Source of the DNA: Thiothrix fructosivorans
GTDB lineage: Bacteria > Pseudomonadota > Gammaproteobacteria > Thiotrichales > Thiotrichaceae
Direction of reading: 5' to 3'
DNA: 64,000 bases
NCBI RefSeq assembly: GCF_017349355.1
Contig: NZ_JAFMPM010000008.1
Span: forward strand, 1-64,000
In this document: piece after piece, positions 30,094-39,500 of the stretch
Numbering within the stretch: position 1 is the stretch's first letter
How the letters are laid out: every line of letters begins with the position of its first letter
The notes under the pieces: model-generated
What the model saw: only the letters and a program-made list of their open reading frames with translations
What the model was told of the DNA's origin: nothing
Database searches by the model: none
Program-made: the position numbers and the translations under genes

Positions 30094-31002
30094 TTAGGCC
30101 ATGTGCTGGCGGGGATTCCACGCAAATAGCGTTTTCATCCGTGCATAATACTCTTTTTGTTCTGCTGTATCAGCAGGCGGTGTATGGACATGCAGCACAA
30201 TGTATAAATCGCCGGGTTCTTGCGCCGTCGCTCCCGCTAGACCCCGACCTTTTAATCGCATTTTCTTGCCCGATTGTACACCGGGTGGAATTTTTAAACT
30301 AATTTTGCCTGCCAGTGTTTTTACGGTGACGGTTTCACCTAAGGCGGCTTCCCACGGGGTAATAGGCAAGTCTAAGTAAATGTCGTGACCTTCACGGCGG
30401 TAAAGCGGATGCTCTTTGATTTTTACTTTTAAGTAAACATCGGAACCATGCAGACCTTTACCGGGTATCCGAATTTTGGTGTCGTCCGAAATATCGGCGG
30501 GAATACGGATTTGCACGCTGCCACCCGCTGGCAACATAACTTTCTTTAGCCCACGGTAAATGTCTTCCACCGCCACGTCTAGGGTGGAGGATGTTGTTGC
30601 CGCGCTGCTGCCTGTGTTATTGGTGGTGCGGCGACCACCAAATAAGCCTTCAAAAAATTCACTGAAACCCGATGACGACTGATTTCCAAAGCCACGCCGT
30701 GCGATGCCCTCAAAAAAGGAGGCATCAAACTGTGGGGAATTGCTGTTATTCCAGTTCGGTGGTGGTTTGAAATTTTGCCCAGCACGCCATTCCGAACCCA
30801 GTTGATCATAACGGGCGCGTTTAGTGGGATCGCTCAGCACTTCATTGGCTTCATTGATTTCTTTGAAGCGTTCTTCAGCCCCTTTGTCCTGATTGCGGTC
30901 AGGGTGATATTTAGCCGCCATGCGCCGAAAAGCCTTTTTAATGCTTTCCTGATCCGCGTTACGCTCAACCCCCAATATTTTGTAGTAGTCCTTGTATTCC
31001 AT
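30094..31002 (-). CDS. cbpA: DnaJ C-terminal domain co-chaperone, CbpA type
   Basis: The 302-residue product has a J domain at 1-70 with the H-P-D motif (AKYHPDRNQ), a Gly/Phe/Asn/Ser linker (about 75-135) and DnaJ-type C-terminal substrate-binding domains, without the Cys-rich zinc region. It stimulates DnaK ATPase. It sits just upstream of the HtrA-type protease on the same strand, a plausible protein-quality-control pair. Confidence 0.93.
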   Translation of the reverse strand: MEYKDYYKILGVERNADQESIKKAFRRMAAKYHPDRNQDKGAEERFKEINEANEVLSDPTKRARYDQLGSEWRAGQNFKPPPNWNNSNSPQFDASFFEGIARRGFGNQSSSGFSEFFEGLFGGRRTTNNTGSSAATTSSTLDVAVEDIYRGLKKVMLPAGGSVQIRIPADISDDTKIRIPGKGLHGSDVYLKVKIKEHPLYRREGHDIYLDLPITPWEAALGETVTVKTLAGKISLKIPPGVQSGKKMRLKGRGLAGATAQEPGDLYIVLHVHTPPADTAEQKEYYARMKTLFAWNPRQHMA

Positions 31003-31096
31003 CTCATAACCTCTGCCGCAGAGTTTACGATAAAAAAGATTATCAGTGCGGCAATTTTATTGATCTCAAGTGCATTATCCCGTGTGACTGGCAATA

Positions 31097-31963
31097 TTAC
31101 TCAATGTTTTGTACCTGTTCGCGTATTTGTTCAATCATCACTTTCAAGTCAACCGCCGCTTGCGTGGTGTCGGAATCATTGGATTTGGATGCCAGTGTAT
31201 TTGCTTCACGATTGAGTTCCTGCATCAGAAAATCAAGGCGGCGCCCTACTGGTTCATCACGTTCCAAGACGGCGTTGATTTCGTCGAGGTGCGCCATGAG
31301 CCGATCCAGTTCTTCTTCCACATCAAGGCGTTGTGCCAGTATTACTAATTCTTGCTCAATGCGATTGTAATCCGGTGAGATTTTTAGTTCTTCAATGCGG
31401 TTCAAGATTTTTTCACGTTGTGCCGCAATGATGCCGGGGCGATGCTTACGGATACGCACGGTGATTTCGGCAATCTGATCAAGGCGTTGATAAATAAATT
31501 CGGCTAAACGCTTGCCTTCACGCTCACGCATTTCCAACAAATCATCCAGCGTATCTTGCAGTAAGGCTTTGGCGTGCGCGGCGAGAATGTCACGATCCGG
31601 TGCGGCATCTTGCGCGACACCCGGCCAGCGTAAGATGTCGACGGCTTTCAGAGGTTCTGGGTTATCCGTAATGGTTTCCAGTTGACGGCACGCAATGATC
31701 AACGCTCGTGCTAGCGGTTCGTTAATGCGAATCTCGTTATTATTGCCATTGGCAGGGGTGAACCGTAAGTTGGTTTCAACTTTGCCGCGTTTCAGGGTGG
31801 CTTGGATGGTTTCCCGAAAACTGTTTTCCTGACTGCGAAATTCTTCGGGCAGGCGCAGGCTGATGTCGAGGTAGCGGTGGTTAACCGAGCGAGCTTCCCA
31901 TTGAAGTGTGCCATGCTCCGTGGTGAGTTCGCGGTGGGAAAAGGCGGTCATGCTACGAATCAT
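31097..31963 (-). CDS. yicC: YicC/YloC family endoribonuclease
   Basis: The 288-residue product matches YicC across its length: MIRSMTAFSHRE start, WEARSVNHRYLD near residue 25 and the C-terminal RRLDFLMQELNREANTLASK block. YicC proteins have been described as endoribonucleases acting on RNA hairpins and sRNAs. It is preceded on the minus strand by comF. Confidence 0.94.
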   Translation of the reverse strand: MIRSMTAFSHRELTTEHGTLQWEARSVNHRYLDISLRLPEEFRSQENSFRETIQATLKRGKVETNLRFTPANGNNNEIRINEPLARALIIACRQLETITDNPEPLKAVDILRWPGVAQDAAPDRDILAAHAKALLQDTLDDLLEMREREGKRLAEFIYQRLDQIAEITVRIRKHRPGIIAAQREKILNRIEELKISPDYNRIEQELVILAQRLDVEEELDRLMAHLDEINAVLERDEPVGRRLDFLMQELNREANTLASKSNDSDTTQAAVDLKVMIEQIREQVQNIE

Positions 31964-31986
31964 GGGTATTTGCTTCCAGGTTTATG

Positions 31987-32661
31987 TCAAGAATGTTTAA
32001 TGGTAGTCGATTTGAGGGTGCGAGCGCACGACCAAATTTCCACGGAATCTACGCCATTGGCAAGCAATAATCCTGACAATTCCCGCGTCGTTGCTCCGGT
32101 GGTGATGACATCATCGAAGATAGCAACGTGTTTATACGGCAGCGGCGCGTGGATGCGAAAAGCCTGTTGTAAGTTGTGTTGACGTTGCTCTGCATCCAAC
32201 TCGGTTTGCGGCAAGGTGAATTTGTCGCGCTGCACAGGGTGTGTGAGCAGCGGAATGCCTAAGTGTTTTGCCAGTGGGCGAGCAAGCTCCAGTGCTTGAT
32301 TAAAGCCGCGTTTGTGTAAGCGTGCGGTGTGCAGCGGTACGGGGAGGAGCGCATCCGGTACTTGGGTGAGTTGCGGCAAGATGCCTGTTGCGGTTAATGT
32401 GCCTAAGGTTGCTAATTCGCGTAGGTTTTTACCGAACTTTATCCCCAGCAGCAGATTGCTGATCGGTGCTTGATAGGCAAACGCGCTGATACTGGTGGGG
32501 CAATCCGGCAAGGCTGGCACTCCTCCAACATCTAGCCACGGCAAGTCAGTATGGCATGGCTCGCACAGCGGATACCCTTGCATACGCGGCAATCCACAAA
32601 AAGCGCAATCCGGGTTGAGGTGATGCTGGAACATGTGCCAGAGTGTCGCGAACTTGTTCAT
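31987..32661 (-). CDS. comF: ComF family phosphoribosyltransferase-like protein
   Basis: About 224 residues. An N-terminal four-Cys zinc-type element (CAFCGLPRMQ, then CEPCH) is followed by a phosphoribosyltransferase-like domain with the PRPP loop DDVITTGATTREL near residue 185. ComF proteins are linked to DNA uptake in competent bacteria; the exact function is uncertain. ATG 32661 overlaps the rhombosortase stop by 4 bases, so the pair is coupled; the longer open frame upstream is out-of-frame rhombosortase sequence. Confidence 0.88.
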   Translation of the reverse strand: MNKFATLWHMFQHHLNPDCAFCGLPRMQGYPLCEPCHTDLPWLDVGGVPALPDCPTSISAFAYQAPISNLLLGIKFGKNLRELATLGTLTATGILPQLTQVPDALLPVPLHTARLHKRGFNQALELARPLAKHLGIPLLTHPVQRDKFTLPQTELDAEQRQHNLQQAFRIHAPLPYKHVAIFDDVITTGATTRELSGLLLANGVDSVEIWSCARTLKSTTIKHS

Positions 32662-33257
32662 GTCCGCTGCCAATGGGCACGTAGTGCTGGAATACTCAGC
32701 AAAATACCCCCCATCATGCCGTACAGGTGCGCGGCGTAAATGACGGGTGCTTCGATGAATGCGGCGGATGGCGATGCGCCACCTTGTGCCCAATCCAACA
32801 GCGTTTTACCGCCAATGCCGACGAGAAACACCGTTGCGATCAGCCAATCGCCTTGCAGCAATAAACGGATGCCACTGAGAATAAATAAGCCGTACAAAAT
32901 CCCTGAAAACCCCATGTACCAGATAACGCCCGTGCTCATGAACCACAGTCCAGTACCCACGCAGGTAGCCAGCCAGCCGATCTGCAATAATTGGATATGT
33001 TTACGCTCAGGTGAGGGGGCGATGAATACCAACAACCACAGCCCCGCCAAATTGAGTAACAAATGCCAATGATTGGTGTGGACGACGTTACCTGTCCACA
33101 GCCGCCAGACTTCACCTGCACCGATCAAGTAACGCTGATATAATAATTGATCATGAAAAAATTGTAATAATGGCAGCAACACCGTGAAAACGATGGCGAT
33201 GACGCAGGTATTGGTACATTTGCCGTGTAGGGCGTTGGATTCTCTAGTGTGCAACAT
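32658..33257 (-). CDS. rrtA: Rhombosortase (rhomboid-family intramembrane serine protease)
   Basis: The 199-residue, six-span rhomboid protein has the catalytic Ser in YMGFSGILYG (about residue 118) and His in YAAHLYGMMGG (about 175), plus the early NHWHLLLN loop. Rhombosortases cleave GlyGly-CTERM tails from proteins that have been exported by type II secretion. Four pseudopilin genes of that system start 55 bases away on the other strand, which supports the call. No GlyGly-CTERM protein is apparent in this window. Confidence 0.82.
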   Translation of the reverse strand: MLHTRESNALHGKCTNTCVIAIVFTVLLPLLQFFHDQLLYQRYLIGAGEVWRLWTGNVVHTNHWHLLLNLAGLWLLVFIAPSPERKHIQLLQIGWLATCVGTGLWFMSTGVIWYMGFSGILYGLFILSGIRLLLQGDWLIATVFLVGIGGKTLLDWAQGGASPSAAFIEAPVIYAAHLYGMMGGILLSIPALRAHWQRT

Positions 33258-33312
33258 GCCGGACAGTATGCCAGAATCATTGGCATGAAATCTTGTTTAG
33301 AGGACAAAGTGC

Positions 33313-33741
33313 ATGGATAGGTATAAGACGGCATTGCGCCAGTCGCGGCAGGCAGGTTTTTCCTTAACGGAATTGATGATCGTGATTGTGATCATCGGCA
33401 TTCTGTTGGGGTTAGTGTTCAGCAATCTGAATGTGATGGGTGATGCCCAAAACCTCAAGGCTAAAAAAGAAGTCGGTGACTTGAAAATTAAGCTGGAAAT
33501 GTACCGCGCCGATAATGGCACATTCCCTGCCTCTGGTGCATTGACGGCGTTGACCACGAATCCGGGGAATGCCCCGCGCTGGCGTCAATACATGAAAGCC
33601 TTGCCGAAAGATCCGTGGGGCAATGACTACCGTTACCTGAATCCGGGTGCGCACGGTGGCGAAATTGACATCTATAGCCTTGGCCCTGACAAGCGCGAAG
33701 GTACGCCGGATGATGTCGGTAGCTGGCAGTTGGAGCAATAA
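33313..33741 (+). CDS. gspG: Type II secretion major pseudopilin GspG
   Basis: The 142-residue prepilin has a class III signal cleaved after Gly in AGFSLTELMIVI (E5 present). The C-terminal motifs DPWGNDYRY and YSLGPDKREG match the calcium-binding GspG fold. It is the main subunit of the periplasmic pseudopilus. It is the first gene of the GHIJ set. Confidence 0.95.
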   Translation: MDRYKTALRQSRQAGFSLTELMIVIVIIGILLGLVFSNLNVMGDAQNLKAKKEVGDLKIKLEMYRADNGTFPASGALTALTTNPGNAPRWRQYMKALPKDPWGNDYRYLNPGAHGGEIDIYSLGPDKREGTPDDVGSWQLEQ

Positions 33742-33742
33742 G

Positions 33743-34240
33743 GTGCGGGTGCAGCGGGGATTTTCCTTGCTGGAAATGATGATCGTCATTATGGTGATCG
33801 GCATCTTGTATTCGTTGGCAGGTTCGATGTTGAACCTGTCGCTTTCCGACCCACTCAACGATGAAGTGGAACGTCTGCGTGAGCGGGTACGCTTGGTGCA
33901 AGATGAAAGTTTGGTGCGTTCGCAAGCCTTGGCATTGGGATTTGGTGAGAGTGGTTACACGTTCTTCGTCCAAAATGATCAGCTTCAGTGGGAAGCTATT
34001 GAGAAAGACGCGCTGTTGAAGGCGTATGCGTGGGTGGGGCAGTTCAAACCCGTGCTGTATTTGCAGGGGCAGGGGGTGAGCTTGCCGAAGAATGCGGATG
34101 CGCGTCCGCAAGTGTTTATTTTGCCTACAGGTGAGATGATGCCGTTTGAATGGCATTTGCAGGATAAAGACGGGCGTGATGGCATGGTCAGATTCGACAA
34201 CGTGGGGCGTGTTGTTGATGTTGCCTCGGAGGCGGAGTAA
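33743..34240 (+). CDS. gspH: Type II secretion minor pseudopilin GspH
   Basis: About 165 residues with the prepilin motif RGFSLLEMMIVIMV at the N-terminus and a beta-rich GspH-like body. The start is GTG 33743, 2 bases after the gspG stop; the longer frame extends back through gspG. The stop overlaps the gspI ATG. Confidence 0.87.
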   Translation: MRVQRGFSLLEMMIVIMVIGILYSLAGSMLNLSLSDPLNDEVERLRERVRLVQDESLVRSQALALGFGESGYTFFVQNDQLQWEAIEKDALLKAYAWVGQFKPVLYLQGQGVSLPKNADARPQVFILPTGEMMPFEWHLQDKDGRDGMVRFDNVGRVVDVASEAE

Positions 34241-34632
34241 TGCCGCGTCAGCACGGGTTTAACTTAATCGAAATCATGTTTGCATTGCTCTTGCTGGGCT
34301 TGGTGATCACGGTGAGCGTGGAAACCAGCAGCGGCGATTTTGCAAGTTACAACCGCATGAAAGACACCACGTTGGCACGATGGGTGGCGTTTAACCAGCT
34401 TGCCGTGGTGCAAACCAGCAAAGGGTTTCCTGCCACGGGCAAAGCGGATGGCAAGGCGGAGATGGGGGATTTGGCGTGGCAATGGCAGCAGGAAGTGCTG
34501 GCAACCCCCGACCCTGATTTACGCAAAGTGAAAGTCAGCGTGTTTCGCGAGGGGAGGCCGACCGAAGCCTTGGCAGTGGAAGTGGCGTATGTGGCAAACC
34601 CTCAAGCCAAGCAACGGAGTCTGGCGCAATGA
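34240..34632 (+). CDS. gspI: Type II secretion minor pseudopilin GspI
   Basis: The 130-residue protein has the prepilin motif HGFNLIEIMFALLLLG and a short C-terminal domain typical of GspI (RWVAFNQLAVV, then VKVSVFREGR). It is translationally coupled to its neighbours: its first base overlaps the gspH stop and its stop overlaps the gspJ start by 4 bases. Confidence 0.87.
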   Translation: MPRQHGFNLIEIMFALLLLGLVITVSVETSSGDFASYNRMKDTTLARWVAFNQLAVVQTSKGFPATGKADGKAEMGDLAWQWQQEVLATPDPDLRKVKVSVFREGRPTEALAVEVAYVANPQAKQRSLAQ

Positions 34633-35240
34633 AGCAAGCGCGTGGTTTTACGCTGGTGGAGTTGATGATTTCTTTGGCGATCTTTGCGCTGCTGCTCACG
34701 TTGTCGTACCAGTCAGTCAATTTGCTGTTGGATGCCGGGCGGCAAGTGGCTGAGCCGCAAGCTGAATTGCAGCAATTGCAACGTGCTGTGCTCTTGATAG
34801 AGCGTGATATGCGGCAACTGGCAGTATTGCGTCCGATGAATACGAGCGTGGGGCAACGCGAAAACAATAGCATTAGCCAGTCGGAAACCTTGGGGGTATT
34901 GCTGGAGTTTACGCGGGGCGGCAACCCTGATGTGGCATGGCAAAATCGTGAGTCTGGGCTGATGCGCAGTGGCTTACAGCGTGTTCGTTACGTGCTGGAA
35001 GACGGCAAGTTACTGCGGCAAACGTGGAATTTGGTGGATCATCTGGATACCGATGCACCCGTTTCGCTCGTATTATTGGACGGGGTGGAGGGCGAACCGC
35101 AGTTTCGTTTTCTGGCAGCACGCGGCGGTGAATTTAAAGATGACTTGCCGAAAGAGCGGGCAACGCTGATCGCAGTAGAATTTTCATTGAAGCACCGCCG
35201 CTTTGGTGAGGTTACGCGCATTTTTACGGTATATTTATAA
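34629..35240 (+). CDS. gspJ: Type II secretion minor pseudopilin GspJ
   Basis: The 203-residue product has the prepilin motif RGFTLVELMISLAIFA. GspJ-like features follow (IERDMRQLA near residue 55, then LLEFTRGGNPD and RVRYVLEDGKL). It caps the pseudopilus tip with GspI and GspK. gspK and the rest of the secretion machinery are not next to it. Confidence 0.9.
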   Translation: MKQARGFTLVELMISLAIFALLLTLSYQSVNLLLDAGRQVAEPQAELQQLQRAVLLIERDMRQLAVLRPMNTSVGQRENNSISQSETLGVLLEFTRGGNPDVAWQNRESGLMRSGLQRVRYVLEDGKLLRQTWNLVDHLDTDAPVSLVLLDGVEGEPQFRFLAARGGEFKDDLPKERATLIAVEFSLKHRRFGEVTRIFTVYL

Positions 35241-35346
35241 GGGATTGCTAATATTCGCCAGTGATCGACTGGAATTTAAGGGATTTAAACGATATAGTTC
35301 TGCCACGCCTTTCAGGCTATGCCGCTTCGAGGAAAACTGTACACCG

Positions 35347-36489
35347 ATGAGTATAAGAAAAAATACACTGAGGTCGACGCTACTGCTGTTAAGCATTGGC
35401 TGGCTGTCTGCTGCGCATTCTGCGGAGATTATACGCGTTGAAGCTGTCGACTCGTTGTCAAGTTCCGTATTGGGAAGTACCGTTATCCCCTATAAAGAAG
35501 TCACCTTATCAGCACAAATTTCGGGGGCGGTTAAGTTTGTGGCGGGGGAGGCGGGGGCGGCTTTTAAGCAAGGTGACGTGATTATTCAAGTTGATGAAGC
35601 GCAATTATTAGCAAAACGCAACGCGATTTTGGCACAGCTTTCGATGGCGCAAGCCTCCGTACAAAATTCCCAAGCGCAATACACCCGCGAGCTGGTGTCC
35701 CCCCGTAGCAAAGATATTGGTGCAATGCCCGGTTTTGGTTTGCCTGCCATGTTTGATATGACGATGGTGCGTCCGTTTGCCGATTCGATGATGGGCAACT
35801 ATGACTCGGATATGGGGCGTTACAGTGATTTGATGAGCAGTGCTACCGGTGTGTCACAGGCGCAGAGCACCGTGCAGCAAGCCATGTCGCAGCTACAGGA
35901 AATTGATGCCGCCTTGCGCGATGCGAAGTCGGTTGCCCCTTTCGAGGGCATTGTGCTAGAAAAAATGGTAGAGGTGGGTGATACTGTTCAACCTGGTCAA
36001 CCATTAATTAAGTATGGTTACGTCAAGTACAAACGCTTACAGGCGGACGTGCCGTCTGGCTTAGTGAATAATTTGAGTGAAGGCATGGTTGTACCGGCCA
36101 AAATTGACAGTAACACCACCACGATGGTGAAAATCTCGCAAATTTATCCCGTGGCTGATCCCAGTCGGCATACGGTGACAGTGAAATTTGATCTGCCGGT
36201 GGATGCTGTTGCCGCGCCGGGGATGTATGCTGAAGTGTATTTGCCGGAAACCAAAAAAGTTGGCGCGAAAACAGTCGTCATCCCGAAAACGGCATTGCTG
36301 CGTGGGCGTAGCTTACCCAGCGTCTTGGTTGTGAATAATAATAATACCTCTGAATTGCGCCTGATAAGACTGGGTGCTGATCAAGAGGAAAATAAAGTGG
36401 AAGTGGTCTCCGGTTTGACGGATGACGAGCGCATCATTGATGCGCCACCTGCCACTGCAACATCCGGTTGGATGCCCGATGCAAAATAA
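35347..36489 (+). CDS. RND efflux periplasmic adaptor (HlyD/MFP family)
   Basis: About 380 residues. A signal peptide (cleavage near A-H-S-A at 24-27) is followed by half-lipoyl motifs (VVLGST-like start, then GDVIIQVDEAQL and FEGIVLEKMVEVGDTVQPGQPL), an alpha-hairpin of Gln/Ala-rich sequence and a beta-barrel (PKTALLRG). It bridges the RND pump at 36517, which starts 27 bases later, to an outer-membrane channel; no TolC-like gene is present here. ATG 35347 is chosen because it gives a good signal peptide. Confidence 0.9.
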   Translation: MSIRKNTLRSTLLLLSIGWLSAAHSAEIIRVEAVDSLSSSVLGSTVIPYKEVTLSAQISGAVKFVAGEAGAAFKQGDVIIQVDEAQLLAKRNAILAQLSMAQASVQNSQAQYTRELVSPRSKDIGAMPGFGLPAMFDMTMVRPFADSMMGNYDSDMGRYSDLMSSATGVSQAQSTVQQAMSQLQEIDAALRDAKSVAPFEGIVLEKMVEVGDTVQPGQPLIKYGYVKYKRLQADVPSGLVNNLSEGMVVPAKIDSNTTTMVKISQIYPVADPSRHTVTVKFDLPVDAVAAPGMYAEVYLPETKKVGAKTVVIPKTALLRGRSLPSVLVVNNNNTSELRLIRLGADQEENKVEVVSGLTDDERIIDAPPATATSGWMPDAK

Positions 36490-36516
36490 AATGATTGCCC
36501 GCTAGGAATGTAAGTA

Positions 36517-39500
36517 ATGATAAATGACTCACCGCAACATGCTGCCCATCACTCTCAACATAATCTGGGGATGGCTGGTTCGATGGCGAAAGCCTTTATT
36601 ACGTCACCGCTGTCGCTGCTGTTGCTGCTAGCGTTTTTCGCGGTGGGCGTATTAGGGATGTGGGTCACACCACGTCAGGAAGACCCGCAAATTTCCGTGC
36701 CGATGGTGGATATTTTTGTACGCTACCCCGGTGCATCCGCGCAAGAAGTGGAAAATCTGATCTCCCGCCCGCTCGAAAGCATTATGTCCGAGATGACGGG
36801 CGTGGATCATGTGTATTCCTATTCTGCCCGTGAACAGTCGATGGTGACGGTGCAATTCATCGTTGGGCAAGAGCTAGAACAATCCCTAGTCAAACTCTAT
36901 GACAAATTAGCCTCCAATAAAGACAAAATGCCTATCGGCGTGCCCGAACCGCTGGTAAAGCCGAAAGGGGCGGATGATGTGCCATTGGTGGCATTTACCT
37001 TGTGGTCGAATGCTGTGGATGATGCCAACTTGCGTTTGGTCGGCTTGGATGTGTTGCAAAGCCTGCGCGAAGTCGAAAACACCAGCCAGAGCTTCATCGT
37101 GGATGGTCGCCACGAAGAGTTAAAAGTGGAAATCTTGCCAGAACGTTTGGCGACGTTCGGGGTGTCCTTGGAGCAAGTCGCGAATGCTGTTCGCATGGCG
37201 AATTCCCAACGCAATACCGGATCGGTTGAGCCAGATCAGCGCGTGTTTCGCGTGTACAGCGGTGCTTTCCTGAGTTCCGCCGAAGACGTAAAACGCTTGA
37301 TGGTGGCGGTTATTGAGGGTCGCCCCGTCTACGTGCGTGACATTGCCACCGTGACCGAAGAGCCTAGCGATGCGGGGCGTTCCGTGGGTTTCTATACCGG
37401 TGTCGCAGGTAATAGCCCTGAGAAAGCGGATAATGCGGCGGCCGTTACCGTGGCGATTGCGAAAAAACACGGCACAAACGGTGTGGATGTCGCGAATGCC
37501 GTGTTGGCGAAGCTGGAAACACTAAAGGGACGTATTATTCCCGATAATGTCCATGTGAATATTGCCCGTGACTACGGTGCAACCGCGAAAGCGAAAGTGA
37601 ACGAGCTGATCTTCAAATTGTTCGTGGCAACGGGCATTGTGACGGTCTTGGTGTGGTTTTTCCTCGGCTTACGCGCAGCGGGCGTGGTATTGATCGTCAT
37701 CCCAGCGGTTATTACCACCACGGTATTTGCGGCGTGGCTGATGGGTATGACCATTGACCGCGTGAGTTTGTTTGCCTTGATTTTCTCCATCGGGATTCTG
37801 GTGGATGATGCCATTGTGGTGGTGGAAAACATTTATCGGCGTTGGTTGTTGATTGAAAGTACTGACGTGGAAACGGCTGTTGATGCGGTGCGCGAAGTGG
37901 GCAATCCGACCATTTTGGCGACAGGAACGGTTATCGCGGCGTTACTGCCGATGGGCTTTGTGAGTGGCATGATGGGCCCTTACATGCTGCCGATTCCAGT
38001 ACTGGGTTCGGTGGCTATGGTGATTTCCTTGTTTGCGGCGTTTGCGTTTACGCCGTGGTTAACTAACCGTTTTAAGCCTTCGATGAAAAGTTTGCGCGAG
38101 GCGGCTGACAAAGAACACAAACAAGCTGCCCGTATGGAAAAGCTGTTCCGTGGCTTGATTGTGCCGTTGGTGAGCAATAAGAAAAAAGGCTATACCTTTT
38201 TGTTTGGGATCATTGTGGTCTTCTTTGCGTTCATGTTGTTGTTCTACCCGATGAAAGCGGTGCGGGTCAAAATGTTGCCGCTGGATAATAAGCCAGAATT
38301 CAATGTGGTACTGAATATGCCGGAAGGCACAGCGCTGCCCGTTACTGCGAATTTGCTGCATAGCATGGCAAGTAAGCTGAAAGACATTCCTGAAGTCACG
38401 GCGTTGCAAACCTACACAGGTACAGCGTCACCGTTTAACTTTAACGGTTTGGTGCGTCATTACTACTTGCGTCAGCAACCGTGGCAGGCAGATATTCAGG
38501 TGCAACTGACGGATAAGCATGACCGTAAACGCACCAGTCACCAGATTGCGGTGGAAGCCCGTGCCTTGCTACAACCGTTACTGAAAGAGACGGGCGGCAA
38601 GTTGCAAGTGGTGGAAATGCCACCCGGCCCGCCGGTATTGCAATCGGTCGTGGCGGAAATTTATGGCCCCGATGCGAACACGCGCCGTCAAGTGGCAGCG
38701 GATATGACCAAGCTGTTCGAGCAAGCCGAAAACTTGGATGACGTGGATAATTTGATGGAGCAAGACCATGACATCCTGCGTTTCATCGTGGATTCCGACA
38801 AAGCCCAGCGCAATGGCATTACTGCTGAAGACGTGAATCGCACTTTGGAAATGGCGATGGGCGGTTTTATCTTGGGTGACATCAAGAAAAATGCTTTGAT
38901 TGACCCCACACGCATTGTGATGCAAGTGCCGTTAAGTGCGCGTTCGCAAATTTACCGTTTATCGCAGTTGCCCGTGACCAATCATGTGGGGCAGTTCGTG
39001 CCTTTGCATGAATTAGGGACATTTGTATTCGATAAACAAGACAAACCTATCTACCGAAAAGATTTGCGTGCTGTAGAATACGTCACGGCGGAAACGGTTG
39101 GGCGTTTGGCTGCCCCGGTATACGGGCAAGGTCAAGTGGAAAGCTTGCTGGCGGCGGCGAATAATGGTCAAGGTTACGTTACACCTGACGGCACGCGTTT
39201 GCTGGATGATGCGTATTGGCTGAAATCACCACAAGGTGTCGAAGGTAAATCCGCGTTTGAATGGGGCGGTGAATGGACGGTGACGTGGGAAACGTTCCGC
39301 GATATGGGGATTGCGTTTGCGGCGGCACTGGTATTGATCTACATGCTGATTGTGGCGCAATTTGGTAACTTTACCTTGCCTGCGATTATTATGGCGCCGA
39401 TTCCGCTGACCTTGATTGGGATTGTGCCGGGGCATTGGTTAATGGATGCCGAATTTACCGCAACATCCATGATCGGTTTCATTGCATTGGCGGGGATTAT

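Noticed and set aside
33488-34156. 222-residue minus-strand open frame
   Set aside because: Antisense to gspG and gspH, which have clear prepilin motifs and coupled starts.
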